Assembly (NCBI RefSeq): GCF_030758345.1
Contig: NZ_JAVAMO010000001.1
Coordinates: 434,001 to 498,000 of the forward strand
Reading direction: 5' to 3'
DNA: 64,000 nt
From: Ruegeria discodermiae
GTDB lineage: Bacteria; Pseudomonadota; Alphaproteobacteria; Rhodobacterales; Rhodobacteraceae
Shown: positions 16,366 through 25,402 of the stretch, in pieces
How the letters are laid out: the number at the start of each line of letters is the position of its first letter
How positions within the stretch are numbered: position 1 is the first letter of the stretch
Notes under the pieces: model-generated
What the model saw: the letters and a program-made list of their open reading frames with translations, nothing else
The model's database searches: none
Told to the model about the DNA's origin: nothing
Position numbers and translations under genes: made by a program

Positions 16366-17211
16366 TTATCGCTGTCCGCGCGCCATGAAGGCCAGACGTT
16401 CGAACAGATGCACATCCTGCTCGTTTTTCAGCAGAGCCCCGTGCAGCTTTGGCAGGGCATTGGCGCCGTCGCGCTTGAGGTCCTCGGGCGTCAGATCTTC
16501 GGCCAGCAGCAGCTTGAGCCAGTCGAGCACCTCTGAGGTCGACGGCTTCTTCTTCAATCCGGCCGTGTCGCGGATTTCGTAGAACTGGGTCAGCGCGGTG
16601 GTCAGCAGCGCCTCTTTGATGCCCGGATGATGGACCTCGACGATCTTACGCATCGTGGTCTCATTCGGAAAGCGGATGTAGTGGAAGAAGCAGCGGCGCA
16701 GGAAGGCGTCGGGCAGTTCTTTTTCGTTGTTCGAGGTGATGATCACGATCGGGCGCTGACGTGCCTTGATGGTCTCGCCGGTCTCGTAGACATGGAACTC
16801 CATCTTGTCGAGTTCCTGCAGCAGGTCGTTGGGAAACTCGATATCGGCCTTGTCGATCTCGTCGATCAGAAGAACGGTTTTGCGTTCCGACTCAAAGGCC
16901 TGCCAGAGCTTGCCCTTCTTGATGTAGTTACCCACATCATGCACGCGCTCATCGCCCAACTGGCTGTCGCGCAACCGGCTGACCGCGTCATATTCATACA
17001 AGCCCTGCTGCGCGCGCGTGGTGGATTTGATGTTCCACTCGATCATGTCGAGCCCCAGCGCACCGGCCACCTGACGCGCCAGTTCGGTCTTGCCGGTGCC
17101 CGGCTCACCTTTGACCAGAAGCGGGCGTTCCAGGGTCACGGCGGCATTCACCGCAATGGTCAGATCGTCGGTTGCGACATACTCGGCCGTACCCTCGAAA
17201 CGTGTGGTCAT
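16366..17211 (-). CDS. MoxR-family AAA+ ATPase
   Basis: This 281-residue ATPase has Walker A GEPGTGKT (35-42), Walker B LLIDEIDKAD (about 114-123) and sensor-like IITSNNEKELPDAFLRRC. This is the MoxR/COG0714 type, which remodels client proteins, usually with a VWA partner. The frame runs back to 17424, but ATG 17211 behind GCACGAAAG gives the expected start. The VWA gene at 13010-14194 on the same strand is the likely partner. The ATPase may be separately transcribed because a hairpin lies in the downstream 174-bp gap. Confidence 0.93.
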   Translation of the reverse strand: MTTRFEGTAEYVATDDLTIAVNAAVTLERPLLVKGEPGTGKTELARQVAGALGLDMIEWNIKSTTRAQQGLYEYDAVSRLRDSQLGDERVHDVGNYIKKGKLWQAFESERKTVLLIDEIDKADIEFPNDLLQELDKMEFHVYETGETIKARQRPIVIITSNNEKELPDAFLRRCFFHYIRFPNETTMRKIVEVHHPGIKEALLTTALTQFYEIRDTAGLKKKPSTSEVLDWLKLLLAEDLTPEDLKRDGANALPKLHGALLKNEQDVHLFERLAFMARGQR

Positions 17212-17645
17212 CTTTCGTGCTCTCCAAACCGTGGAAATTGCTGAACGGGCATGCGCAGAAAAACGCCCCTTGGCCCTAGCGACGCACGGGGCGATTTGCA
17301 AGCCGCGCCGCCCCTTTGCTACGCTGCGTGACGCGATCCGGTGCACGCGCTGGCCGCTTTTACAAAGCCAGCGGAAACAGGGTCTGAGTGCTTTGCCTCT
17401 CCGGGCAGCTGGATTGGCGGCCATCGCGCACTATTTGTGCGGGTTTGTGACTAATTTCACAGAAAAACAACAGTTTGTGACGTAGCATTTTAATTGCAAC
17501 ACGATCCGCGAATTTGGGGGTGTTGAGGTAGCTTTGACTAGTGACAATCTTCTGCGCGTCAGATAAACGCTGCGTCAGAAGGGGCGCCAATGGTCTTGGA
17601 ACAAAAGACATGACGGACATAGTTGGCCACACCGAGGGAGCCAAG
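17212..17645. other. 434-bp divergent intergenic region, moxR/dksA
   Basis: This gap carries the promoters of divergent moxR and dksA. I see a perfect CRP-type inverted repeat at 17446-17461 and a second TTTGTGACG half-site near 17474. A TTGACT hexamer at 17534 has no good -10 partner at normal spacing. The open frames inside it have poor coding character and no family resemblance. Confidence 0.6.
17446..17461. promoter_or_regulatory. CRP/FNR-type site TGTGA-N6-TCACA
   Basis: TGTGACTAATTTCACA is a perfect inverted repeat of TGTGA with a 6-bp spacer. This matches the classic CRP-family core. It lies 185 bp upstream of dksA and 235 bp upstream of moxR. The sequence alone does not show which CRP/FNR-family protein, if any, binds. 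Confidence 0.5.
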
Positions 17646-18068
17646 ATGAAACAGGAAGTGTTTCTGCCGGAGGATTACCGTCCGGCAGAGGATGAACCAT
17701 TTATGAATGAGCGTCAGCTCGAATACTTCCGCCGCAAGCTGAACAACTGGAAAAGCGAATTGCTGGCGGGCAGCCGCGATACGATCGAAGGGCTGCAGGA
17801 TAACACACGCAACATCCCCGATGTCGCAGACAGGGCAAGCGAAGAGACCGACCGCGCGTTGGAATTGCGCACCCGCGACAGGCAGCGCAAGCTGGTTGCC
17901 AAAATCGACTCGGCCCTGCGCCGGATCGACGAAGGCGAATACGGGTATTGCGAAGTGACCGGTGATCCGATCTCGTTGCGTCGTCTGGACGCGCGTCCGA
18001 TCGCCACCATGAGCCTTGAGTCGCAAGAACGTCACGAGCGCCGCGAGCGGGTCCACCGCGACGACTAA
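17646..18068 (+). CDS. dksA: DksA-family RNA polymerase-binding regulator, single-cysteine variant
   Basis: This 140-residue protein has a long coiled-coil (about 20-95) whose tip carries D59-x-x-D62-x-A64 in PDVADRAS, the DxxDxA signature through which DksA acts in the RNA polymerase secondary channel with ppGpp. The normal zinc finger has four cysteines; here only C102 remains (YGYCEVTGDPISLRRLDARP). I chose ATG 17646 because GAGGGAG precedes it. The upstream ORF lacks DksA resemblance. It is preceded by a CRP-type site and followed by a strong terminator. Confidence 0.92.
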   Translation: MKQEVFLPEDYRPAEDEPFMNERQLEYFRRKLNNWKSELLAGSRDTIEGLQDNTRNIPDVADRASEETDRALELRTRDRQRKLVAKIDSALRRIDEGEYGYCEVTGDPISLRRLDARPIATMSLESQERHERRERVHRDD

Positions 18069-18095
18069 CCGCGCCTGACGCGACGAAGAACCAAG

Positions 18096-18123
18096 CGCCG
18101 GGGCCTGTCGCCCCGGCGTTTTT
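18096..18123 (+). terminator. Intrinsic terminator of dksA
   Basis: CGCCGGGG (18096-18103) pairs with CCCCGGCG (18111-18118) around CCTGTCG, followed by TTTTT. It lies 27 bp after the dksA stop and 16 bp before the next start. Confidence 0.85.
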
Positions 18124-18139
18124 GCGTTAAACGGGCGCC

Positions 18140-19321
18140 ATGAGTATTCGCGATCAGAAAATCGTTGTGGTCGGGGCCGGTATTGGCGGGCTTTCAGCAG
18201 CGCTTGCCCTGCGACAGCGCGGCGCCGATGTGACGGTTCTGGAACAGGCCGCCGCGATCAGCGAAGTGGGCGCAGGCCTGCAGATCTCGCCCAACGGGGT
18301 GGCGGTGATGCGCGCGCTTGGTCTGGCGGATGAACTGATCGCGGCAGCTGTCAAGGCGCGTGCGGTATCGCTCAGGGATTATCGCCGCCCCGGAGAGGTT
18401 TTGCGGCTGGATCTTGAAACCTATGCACCGGATCTGAGCTATTGTTTTGTGCATCGCGCCGATCTGATCACAATTCTGGCCGATGCGGTGCGCGCCAGCG
18501 GTGTGACCATCCGGTTGCTGCAAAGGCTCGATTCGGTCGATCTGGACGAGCAGGTGGTCCTGAACATGGGCAATGGGGCCCGCATCCGGGGCGATCTGGT
18601 GGTGGGTGCGGATGGGATGCACTCGCGGCTGCGCAGCCATCTCAACCCCGCTGAGCAGCCGTTCTTCACCGGGCAGGTGGCCTGGCGCACCACGGTTGCC
18701 AACAGTATCGACATGCCGCCCGAGGCGCAGCTCTATATGGGGCCGGGGCGGCATCTGGTCTGTTACCCGCTGCGCGATGGCCACCTCGTCAATATCGTGG
18801 CTGTAGAAGAGCGCAAGAATTGGACCGCCGAGGGCTGGAACCATCAGGACAGGCCCGAGACTCTCAGGCGTGCTTTCGCGGAGTTCCGAGGCGCGCCCAA
18901 GGCGCTGCTGGATCAGGTGTCAGAGGTCAACCTCTGGGGATTGTTCCGGCACAAGGTGGCGGAGCGTTGGCACAGCGCCAACGCGGTGCTTCTGGGCGAC
19001 GCGGCGCATCCGACGCTGCCATTCCTGGCACAGGGGGCCAACATGGCGCTGGAGGATGCCTGGGTTCTGGGCGATGAATTGGCGCGCGCGGACAGTCTCG
19101 AAAGCGGGCTGGCGCTTTATCAGGCGCGCCGGCACGCCCGCGCAAAGCGGGTGATCGCGGCGGCCAATGGCAATGCGTGGAAATACCATCTGAGGTTTCC
19201 ACCATTGCGCGGGGCGGCGCATCTTGCGCTGCATCTGGCCGGTCGTGTTGTGCCCGCGCGCATGGTGGGGCAGTTCGACTGGCTCTACCGCCATGATGTC
19301 ACCCAGGAGCGTGCCGCCTGA
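18140..19321 (+). CDS. FAD-dependent monooxygenase (salicylate hydroxylase-like)
   Basis: This 393-residue flavoprotein has the N-terminal Rossmann GAGIGG (12-17), the mid-region GADGMHSRLR (about 155-164, the DG motif that contacts FAD and NADPH) and the C-terminal GDAAHPTLPFLAQGAN (about 287-302). This is the class A aromatic hydroxylase pattern, closest to salicylate 1-hydroxylase or 3-hydroxybenzoate 6-hydroxylase-like enzymes. The true aromatic substrate is unknown and no ring-cleavage gene is nearby. It stands between the dksA terminator and convergent xth. Confidence 0.92.
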   Translation: MSIRDQKIVVVGAGIGGLSAALALRQRGADVTVLEQAAAISEVGAGLQISPNGVAVMRALGLADELIAAAVKARAVSLRDYRRPGEVLRLDLETYAPDLSYCFVHRADLITILADAVRASGVTIRLLQRLDSVDLDEQVVLNMGNGARIRGDLVVGADGMHSRLRSHLNPAEQPFFTGQVAWRTTVANSIDMPPEAQLYMGPGRHLVCYPLRDGHLVNIVAVEERKNWTAEGWNHQDRPETLRRAFAEFRGAPKALLDQVSEVNLWGLFRHKVAERWHSANAVLLGDAAHPTLPFLAQGANMALEDAWVLGDELARADSLESGLALYQARRHARAKRVIAAANGNAWKYHLRFPPLRGAAHLALHLAGRVVPARMVGQFDWLYRHDVTQERAA

Positions 19322-19327
19322 GCGGCG

Positions 19328-20107
19328 TCAGTTGTCGAGCGTCACCCAGACTGGCACGTGATCCGAAGGCTTTTCATGGCCGCGCACCGCTGCGTCGATC
19401 TGGCAATCCGTCATCAGATCGGCGGCTTGTGGGGTGAGCAGAAAATGATCGATGCGAATGCCGTCATTACGGTTCCAGGCTCCGGCCTGATAATCCCAGA
19501 AGGAATAGTGCTCGGGCCCCCGCGTGCGAGCGCGGAAGGCTTCGGTAAAGCCCAGATTCAGAATGCGCCGGAACGACGCCCGGCTTTCGGGGCGAAACAG
19601 CGCATCCTCGCGCCAGGTGTCCGGGCGTTTGGCATCTTCGGCCTGTGGGATGATGTTGTAATCGCCCGCCATCAGCGCCGGGATCTCCTCGGCCAGCAGG
19701 GCTTGCGCGCGCTTGTATAGCCGTTCCATCCAGGCCAGCTTATAGTCGTATTTCGGCCCCGGCACCGGGTTGCCATTGGGCAGGTAGAGCCCGCAGATGC
19801 GCAGCGCCTGTTTGCCCACGACCGTGGCCTCGATCCAGCGCGCCTGCTCGTCACTGTCATCGCCGGGCAGGCCACGGCTGACATCCTCCAGCGGCAGTTT
19901 CGACAGAATCGCCACCCCGTTGAAACTTTTCTGCCCATGGGTTTCGACATTGTAGCCACGCTCCTCGAAAATCTCGCGCGGGAAGTTCTCGTCGACCGAT
20001 TTGATTTCCTGCAACAGCACGATATCGGGCTGCGCCTCATCCAGCCAGCGGGGCAGCGCCTCGGCTCGGGCCTTGATGCCGTTGATGTTGAATGTGGCGA
20101 TTTTCAT
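19328..20107 (-). CDS. xth: Exodeoxyribonuclease III (AP endonuclease)
   Basis: This 259-residue enzyme removes or nicks abasic sites and repairs 3' blocks in DNA. It has the EEP nuclease core: MKIATFNINGIKAR (1-14), DIVLLQEIK (about 29-37, catalytic Glu), the NPVPGP/YDYKLAWM region, MAGDYNIIP (catalytic Asp-x-Asn) and the C-terminal SDHVPVW (Asp-His pair). Length is normal for bacterial Xth. It converges with the FAD monooxygenase gene, with 6 bp between stops. Confidence 0.95.
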   Translation of the reverse strand: MKIATFNINGIKARAEALPRWLDEAQPDIVLLQEIKSVDENFPREIFEERGYNVETHGQKSFNGVAILSKLPLEDVSRGLPGDDSDEQARWIEATVVGKQALRICGLYLPNGNPVPGPKYDYKLAWMERLYKRAQALLAEEIPALMAGDYNIIPQAEDAKRPDTWREDALFRPESRASFRRILNLGFTEAFRARTRGPEHYSFWDYQAGAWNRNDGIRIDHFLLTPQAADLMTDCQIDAAVRGHEKPSDHVPVWVTLDN

Positions 20108-20184
20108 GGGTGGGTCTCCGGCTGCCTGTGATGATCTATCGCCCAGATAGAAGGGCGGAGCAAGATCAGGACAGCCGCGAATGT

Positions 20185-20201
20185 GTGAGGCTCTGCCTCA
20201 C
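20185..20201 (-). terminator. Hairpin after erpA
   Basis: GTGAGGC (20185-20191) pairs with GCCTCAC (20195-20201) around TCT. It sits 12 bp beyond the erpA stop on the minus strand. No strong U-tract follows, so it may act as a weak terminator or 3' stabiliser. Confidence 0.4.
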
Positions 20202-20212
20202 GCACCCGATCC

Positions 20213-20536
20213 CTACATCGAGAAGCTGGTGCCGCAGCCGCAAGAAGCGGTGGCGTTCGGGTTGTCGATCACGAATCGCGCGCCGATCAACTCTTCGCTG
20301 AAATCGATCACCGCGTTTTCCAGAAATGGCAGCGAGACCGAATCCACCACGACACGTTCGCCCTGACCTTCGAGCACCAGATCATCATCGGCAGGCGCGT
20401 CCAGCGCGATCTCGTACTGAAAACCGGAACAGCCGCCGCCTTCCACTGCGACGCGCAGCGCCTGACCCTGATCGGCGGCGCCGATCTCAGCAAGACGGGC
20501 AAAGGCGCGGTCTGTGACTTTGGGCGGCAGGTTCAT
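20213..20536 (-). CDS. erpA: A-type iron-sulfur cluster carrier (ErpA/IscA-like)
   Basis: This 107-residue protein is a single HesB/IscA domain with the three conserved cysteines C36 (GGGCSGFQY), C99 and C101 (SCGCGTSF). A-type carriers receive Fe-S clusters and insert them into target proteins. Length and spacing fit ErpA/SufA; the symbol is by family resemblance. No isc or suf cluster lies nearby. It is divergent from dgt with 54 bp between, so the two share a promoter region. Confidence 0.92.
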   Translation of the reverse strand: MNLPPKVTDRAFARLAEIGAADQGQALRVAVEGGGCSGFQYEIALDAPADDDLVLEGQGERVVVDSVSLPFLENAVIDFSEELIGARFVIDNPNATASCGCGTSFSM

Positions 20537-20590
20537 GGGGCCAACTCCGGCGGTTTTCTTATTGAGCGAGGACCAATATAGAAAGCCTTG

Positions 20591-21772
20591 ATGCAGGCGA
20601 CAAGGACAGGACGTATGGAACGGGCAGGTTTCGCCTCGGATCCCGCAAAAGCGCGGGGCAGGCTGGTAGCGGAAGAAGAAAGCAGTTTTCGGTCATGTTT
20701 CCAGCGTGACCGCGACCGGATCATCCACGCCAGCGCCTTTCGGCGGCTGAAACACAAGACGCAAGTGTTTGTCGAACATGAGGGCGACAATTATCGCACA
20801 AGGCTGACCCATTCGATCGAAGTGGCGCAGGTGGCCCGTACCATCGCGGGGACTTTGCGGCTGAACCCGGAACTGACCGAGGCCGTGGCGCTGGCCCATG
20901 ATCTGGGCCACACGCCGTTTGGGCATACCGGAGAGGACGCGCTGCACGCCTTGATGGCACCTTATGGCGGGTTCGATCACAACGCGCAGGCCATCCGTAT
21001 CGTGACCCGGCTGGAACGGCATTACGCGGCATTTGACGGGTTGAACCTGACCTGGGAAACCCTTGAAGCCATTGCGAAACATAACGGACCGGTGCTGGGA
21101 GAGCTGCCCTGGGCACTGGCGGAATGCAACGCGGCGTTTGATCTGGAACTGCATACCCATGCCAGTGCCGAGGCACAGGTGGCCGCGCTTGCCGACGACG
21201 TTGCGTATAACAATCACGATCTGCATGACGCCCTGCGCGCCGGGCTGTTTTCCGACGATGACATCGCGACCCTGCCCATAATCGGCGCCTGTTACGGCGA
21301 GGTCGACACGCTCTGGCCGGGGATCGAGGCCAAGCGGCGGCGGCATGAGGCGCTGCGGCGGGTCTTTGGCGTGATGGTGTCGGACGTGATCGAAACCTCG
21401 CGCTCCCGGCTTGCGGCAAGCGGGGCCGAAACGGTCGAGGACATCCGCGCGCTGGATCATCCGGTGATTGCCTTCTCGGACGCGCTTTGGCGCGATCTGA
21501 AAGAGATACGGGCCTTTCTGTTCACCCGCATGTACCGTGCGCCCAGCGTGATGAAGAAGCGCGCGGAAGTCGCTAAGGTCGTTGAGGAATTATTCCCGAT
21601 CTATCTGGGTGACCCGCATCAGATGCCCCAGCGATGGCACCCGGAGATCGACGCCGCGCCGGACGAGACCGCATTGGCGCGGATTGTGTCGGACTATATT
21701 TCAGGCATGACCGACCGCTTTGCGGTGCAGGACCATGCGCGCCTGACCGGGGCCGATCCGGCGCGGCTATGA
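20591..21772 (+). CDS. dgt: Deoxyguanosinetriphosphate triphosphohydrolase-like protein
   Basis: This HD-domain dNTPase cleaves dGTP or other dNTPs to deoxynucleoside and triphosphate. It has [13 protein letters not shown] (about 67-79), the HD motif [12 protein letters not shown] (about 99-110) and downstream [10 protein letters not shown]. The 393-residue length matches the shorter, type 2 dgt-like family common in alphaproteobacteria. I use ATG 20591; ATG 20615 has a better ribosome site (AAGGACAGG) and could be the real start, which would shorten the protein by 8 residues without touching any motif. Confidence 0.92.
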   Translation: MQATRTGRMERAGFASDPAKARGRLVAEEESSFRSCFQRDRDRIIHASAFRRLKHKTQVFVEHEGDNYRTRLTHSIEVAQVARTIAGTLRLNPELTEAVALAHDLGHTPFGHTGEDALHALMAPYGGFDHNAQAIRIVTRLERHYAAFDGLNLTWETLEAIAKHNGPVLGELPWALAECNAAFDLELHTHASAEAQVAALADDVAYNNHDLHDALRAGLFSDDDIATLPIIGACYGEVDTLWPGIEAKRRRHEALRRVFGVMVSDVIETSRSRLAASGAETVEDIRALDHPVIAFSDALWRDLKEIRAFLFTRMYRAPSVMKKRAEVAKVVEELFPIYLGDPHQMPQRWHPEIDAAPDETALARIVSDYISGMTDRFAVQDHARLTGADPARL

Positions 21773-21830
21773 AGCGCGACCCGCAAAGTGTGAAGCGGTT
21801 TTCGGAACAAATTGGGCGCTCAAAACGGGC

Positions 21831-22367
21831 TTACTCGATCCCGATATAGGCCACCGCCCAGACCTGCAGGTTGCCAAGCTCTTCGGTCAGCGCCGGGTCT
21901 TCGACTTTGGGAAAGATCACCACCGAGGGGCCGTAACCGCCCAGGGCCAGCGGTTTTTGATCGGCATGGGTGGCCAGGATCGGCTCGAACCTCTCGATCT
22001 GTTCCCAGGAGATTTCAGCGCGGTAGCCGTCCAACGCGATGGGGATGGCGATTTTTCCGGTCGCCCCGGCCTGTGCCATCACATCAGCCAGTCGCGGGCC
22101 GGTCATGGCGCGGTCAACCGCCTGACCGGGCGGGCCGAAGGGCACGGTCAGCTCATATTGCTCCATCGCACCGAGAGCGTTGGCATCAAAGCCCATCCCG
22201 TTGGCATAAGTGATGTCAAGGAACCCGAACAACCCGCCATCGTCCTCGCCGCGCGCGGGCAGGTTGGAAGTGGCCAGATCGCCCCCCAGCGTCACCAGAA
22301 CCGGTCCCTGCGCCTTGGCCATCAAGGGCAGGCAGAGCGCCAGAGCCAGTATGATCATGCGTTTCAT
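21831..22367 (-). CDS. Secreted molybdopterin-oxidoreductase-like protein
   Basis: This 178-residue protein has a signal peptide ([20 protein letters not shown], cleavage about residue 20) and a periplasmic domain. The stretch [16 protein letters not shown] and [17 protein letters not shown] resemble the fold of the sulfite-oxidase molybdopterin domain, as seen in many short SUOX-like Rhodobacterales proteins. The motifs needed to bind molybdopterin are not clear, so it may only share the fold. The frame runs back to 22487, but ATG 22367 gives the signal peptide. It is divergent from argS. Confidence 0.72.
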   Translation of the reverse strand: MKRMIILALALCLPLMAKAQGPVLVTLGGDLATSNLPARGEDDGGLFGFLDITYANGMGFDANALGAMEQYELTVPFGPPGQAVDRAMTGPRLADVMAQAGATGKIAIPIALDGYRAEISWEQIERFEPILATHADQKPLALGGYGPSVVIFPKVEDPALTEELGNLQVWAVAYIGIE

Positions 22368-22490
22368 CGCGAAACTCCCTGTTGTTTTTCGGCAGGCTAC
22401 AGGGTTGGGGCGCGAATCCAAGCGGTGATCGCCCGCATTGACCTTGGCGGCTTGCGTGGTAAACCGCCCGCAACCAAGAGGACGCAAGTC

Positions 22491-24236
22491 ATGAACCTAT
22501 TTTCCGAAATCCGCAGCCTTGTGCTGGACGCGCTGGCGCAGATGCAGGCCGAGGGCGCGCTGCCCGGTGATCTGAGCTTTGACAATGTGGCGGTCGAGCC
22601 GCCCCGCGATGCGGCCCATGGCGATATGGCGACCAATGCGGCGATGGTTCTGGCGAAACCGGCCAAGATGAAGCCGCGCGACATTGCCGAAGCATTGGCC
22701 GCGAAGCTGGCAGAGGATGACCGGATCACCAGTGCCGAAGTGGCCGGGCCGGGGTTCCTGAATATGCGGCTGGCCTCTGGCGTCTGGCAATCGGTGCTGG
22801 CGGCTGTCCTGCGGGGCGGCGCGGAGTATGGCAAATCGACCATGGGGCAGGGCCGCAAGGTCAATGTAGAATATGTCTCGGCCAACCCGACAGGTCCGCT
22901 GCATGTGGGTCATACGCGGGGCGCGGTCTTTGGCGATGCGCTGGCAGGGTTGCTGGATTACGCGGGCTATGACGTCACGCGCGAATACTACATCAACGAT
23001 GGCGGCGCGCAGGTCGATGTCCTGGCGCGCTCGGTCTATCTGCGTTACCTCGAAGCGCATGGCGAGGCGGTCGAGTTCCCCGATGGCACCTATCCCGGCG
23101 AGTATCTGGTCGAAGTAGGCCAGGCGCTCAAGGACAAGGTGGGCGATGAATATGTCGGCAAGGGCGAGCAATATTGGCTGGCCGAAATCCGGGAATATGC
23201 CACCGAAGCCATGATGGATATGATCCGCACCGATCTGGCGCAACTTGGCGTCGTAATGGACCGGTTTTTCTCGGAAAAATCGCTTTACGGTACGGGCCGG
23301 ATTGAGCAGGCACTGGACAGCCTCGATGCCAAGGGTCTGATCTATGAAGGCGTGCTGGAACCGCCCAAGGGCAAGAAGCCCGAGGATTGGGAGCCGCGCG
23401 AGCAGACGCTGTTCAAATCGACCGAACATGGCGATGACGTGGACCGGCCGGTTAAGAAATCCGATGGCAGCTGGACCTATTTTGCGCCCGATATCGCCTA
23501 TCACTACGACAAGGTGACCCGCGGCTATGATGCGCTGATCGATGTGTTTGGTGCCGATCATGGTGGGTATGTGAAGCGGATGAAGGCGGCTGTTTCGGCG
23601 CTGAGCGACGGCAAGGTGCCGCTGGATATCAAGCTGACCCAACTGGTGAAGCTGTGGAAGAATGGCGAGCCTTTCAAGATGTCCAAGCGGGCGGGGAACT
23701 TTGTCACTCTGCGCGATGTGGTCGATCAGGTGGGCCCGGATGTGACCCGCTTCGTAATGCTGACCCGCAAGAATGACGCCCCGCTCGATTTCGATTTCGA
23801 TAAGGTTTTGGAGCAGAGCCGCGAGAACCCGGTCTTTTACGTGCAATACGCCCATGCGCGGGTGATGAGCGTGCTGCGCCGCGCCGCCAAGGCGGGCGTG
23901 GCAGCGGATGATGCGACCCTTTCGGGGGCAGACCTGAGCAAGATTTCGCATGAGGCTGAGCTGATCGTTGCCAAGAAACTGGCAGAATGGCCACGCCTGG
24001 TCGAGATCGCCGCGCGCACCAATGAACCGCACAGGATCGCTTTCTATCTCTATGAATTGGCTGGGGATTTCCATGCGCTGTGGAACCGTGGCAATGAGCT
24101 GCATGAGCTGCGTTTCATCCAAGATGGCGATGTTGCCACAAGTCAGTCGAAAATCGCGCTGGCCCGCGCTGTTTCCGTTGTGATTTCAGCGGGTCTCGGT
24201 ATTCTTGGCGTCACACCGGTGCAGGAGATGCGGTAA
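22491..24236 (+). CDS. argS: Arginyl-tRNA synthetase
   Basis: This 581-residue class I synthetase charges tRNA-Arg. It has the HIGH-type GPLHVGH (about 136-142), the KMSKR-type KMSKRAG (about 397-403) and the C-terminal DALR anticodon-binding helices with [18 protein letters not shown]. The frame extends far upstream over the divergent gene, but ATG 22491 starts the canonical N-terminal Add1 domain (MNLFSEIRS). It leads the argS-SPOR-nagZ-scpA-scpB series typical of Rhodobacterales. Confidence 0.97.
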   Translation: MNLFSEIRSLVLDALAQMQAEGALPGDLSFDNVAVEPPRDAAHGDMATNAAMVLAKPAKMKPRDIAEALAAKLAEDDRITSAEVAGPGFLNMRLASGVWQSVLAAVLRGGAEYGKSTMGQGRKVNVEYVSANPTGPLHVGHTRGAVFGDALAGLLDYAGYDVTREYYINDGGAQVDVLARSVYLRYLEAHGEAVEFPDGTYPGEYLVEVGQALKDKVGDEYVGKGEQYWLAEIREYATEAMMDMIRTDLAQLGVVMDRFFSEKSLYGTGRIEQALDSLDAKGLIYEGVLEPPKGKKPEDWEPREQTLFKSTEHGDDVDRPVKKSDGSWTYFAPDIAYHYDKVTRGYDALIDVFGADHGGYVKRMKAAVSALSDGKVPLDIKLTQLVKLWKNGEPFKMSKRAGNFVTLRDVVDQVGPDVTRFVMLTRKNDAPLDFDFDKVLEQSRENPVFYVQYAHARVMSVLRRAAKAGVAADDATLSGADLSKISHEAELIVAKKLAEWPRLVEIAARTNEPHRIAFYLYELAGDFHALWNRGNELHELRFIQDGDVATSQSKIALARAVSVVISAGLGILGVTPVQEMR

Positions 24237-24322
24237 CTCAAGCCGCCCAGACCGCCGGTTCGAGGCAGAAACAAGAAAACCTTGAACGCAAAAGGCTTTG
24301 CGTGATGGGCAGTGAGGCGGAA

Positions 24323-25402
24323 ATGGCGAGTTACGATGGTGGCGGGCAATATGACCCGCGTGGTCCCCGATATGACCAATATGGTCAGGAAGTCCACTAT
24401 GACGATTACCCAGAGGCTGACATGGATGTGGCTCGGCCGTCGCTGGGTGGCAGGCTGAGCCGGATGGCCAGCATGTTGGGGGCGGTCGGCTCGCTGGCAC
24501 TGGTTGTGGGGATTGGCGTCTGGGGCGTGAAACTGGTGGTGCGCGACGTGAGCGGCGTGCCGGTGGTGCGCGCGCTCGAAGGGCCAATGCGTATCCAGCC
24601 CGAGAATCCCGGCGGAGAACGTGCCGATCATCAGGGTCTGGCCGTGAACAACGTGGCCGCGCGCGGCACCGCCGCGCCGCCGCCCGATCGTCTGGTTCTG
24701 GCACCGCGCCCGGTCGATCTGGCCGAAGAGGACGGCCCGATGGGCGAGATCAACCCAAGTCAGGAAGAGGTCGAGAGTGCTAAACCGGTGACTGACGGAG
24801 CTGTTGCCGCCTTCAAACAGGGCAGCGTTGATGCGCTGGTGGCCGAGCTGACCAAGGATGTGCAGCCAATGGTGCAGAATGCGGTTCTGACCGGCGATGC
24901 GCCCGACGAACAATTGGCCGCGATCACGCAGACTGATCCGCTGCCTGCCATTGATCCGGCCGATCTGGTGGCGCAACTGCCTGATCCGGACCTGCTTGAG
25001 GCTCCGGGTGTCAAACGCTCGCCACGGCCCATCATCCGGCCCGCGCGCGCCGTGCCCTCGGGCAATGTGGTCAAGGCCAGCCTCAACGACGCGATCAACG
25101 CTGCTGTCGAAAGTGCCGCCGGGCTGGAGGTTGATCCTGCGGAGATTCCGGCCGGCACACGGCTGGCGCAGCTTGGGGCGTTTGAGTCCCCAGAAATTGC
25201 GCGCTCCGAATGGGATCGGCTGTCAGGGCAATTCTCGGATTACATGTCGGACAAGCAGCGCGTGGTGCAGAAGGCGACCAGCAACGGGCGCACCTTCTAT
25301 CGCCTGCGTGCCATGGGCTTCAGCGACATGAGCGATGCGCGCCGCTTCTGCGCCACCCTGGGTGCCGAACGGGTTGATTGCATCCCGGTCACCGTCAGGT
25401 GA
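24323..25402 (+). CDS. SPOR-domain membrane protein
   Basis: This 359-residue protein has an acidic, Tyr-rich cytoplasmic N-terminus (1-45), one membrane segment (about 51-70) and a long proline-rich periplasmic linker. Its C-terminal SPOR domain (about 280-358) includes GTRLAQLGAFESPEIARSEW and FYRLRAMGFSDMSDARRFCA. SPOR domains bind denuded peptidoglycan at division sites. ATG 24323 follows GAGGCGGAA; ATG 24305 is an alternative 6 residues earlier. Its stop overlaps nagZ as GTGA. Joint transcription with cell-wall recycling NagZ fits its role. Confidence 0.92.
   Translation: MASYDGGGQYDPRGPRYDQYGQEVHYDDYPEADMDVARPSLGGRLSRMASMLGAVGSLALVVGIGVWGVKLVVRDVSGVPVVRALEGPMRIQPENPGGERADHQGLAVNNVAARGTAAPPPDRLVLAPRPVDLAEEDGPMGEINPSQEEVESAKPVTDGAVAAFKQGSVDALVAELTKDVQPMVQNAVLTGDAPDEQLAAITQTDPLPAIDPADLVAQLPDPDLLEAPGVKRSPRPIIRPARAVPSGNVVKASLNDAINAAVESAAGLEVDPAEIPAGTRLAQLGAFESPEIARSEWDRLSGQFSDYMSDKQRVVQKATSNGRTFYRLRAMGFSDMSDARRFCATLGAERVDCIPVTVR

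Noticed and set aside
17534-17566. TTGACT as a -35 element of dksA
   Set aside because: No -10 hexamer lies at 16-18 bp spacing, so I do not call a promoter.
18140-19321. Part of an aromatic degradation cluster
   Set aside because: No ring-cleavage or CoA-ligase genes are adjacent, so only the monooxygenase family is claimed.
22497-24122. 541-codon open frame antisense to argS
   Set aside because: Antisense shadow of argS; no domain or ribosome site.
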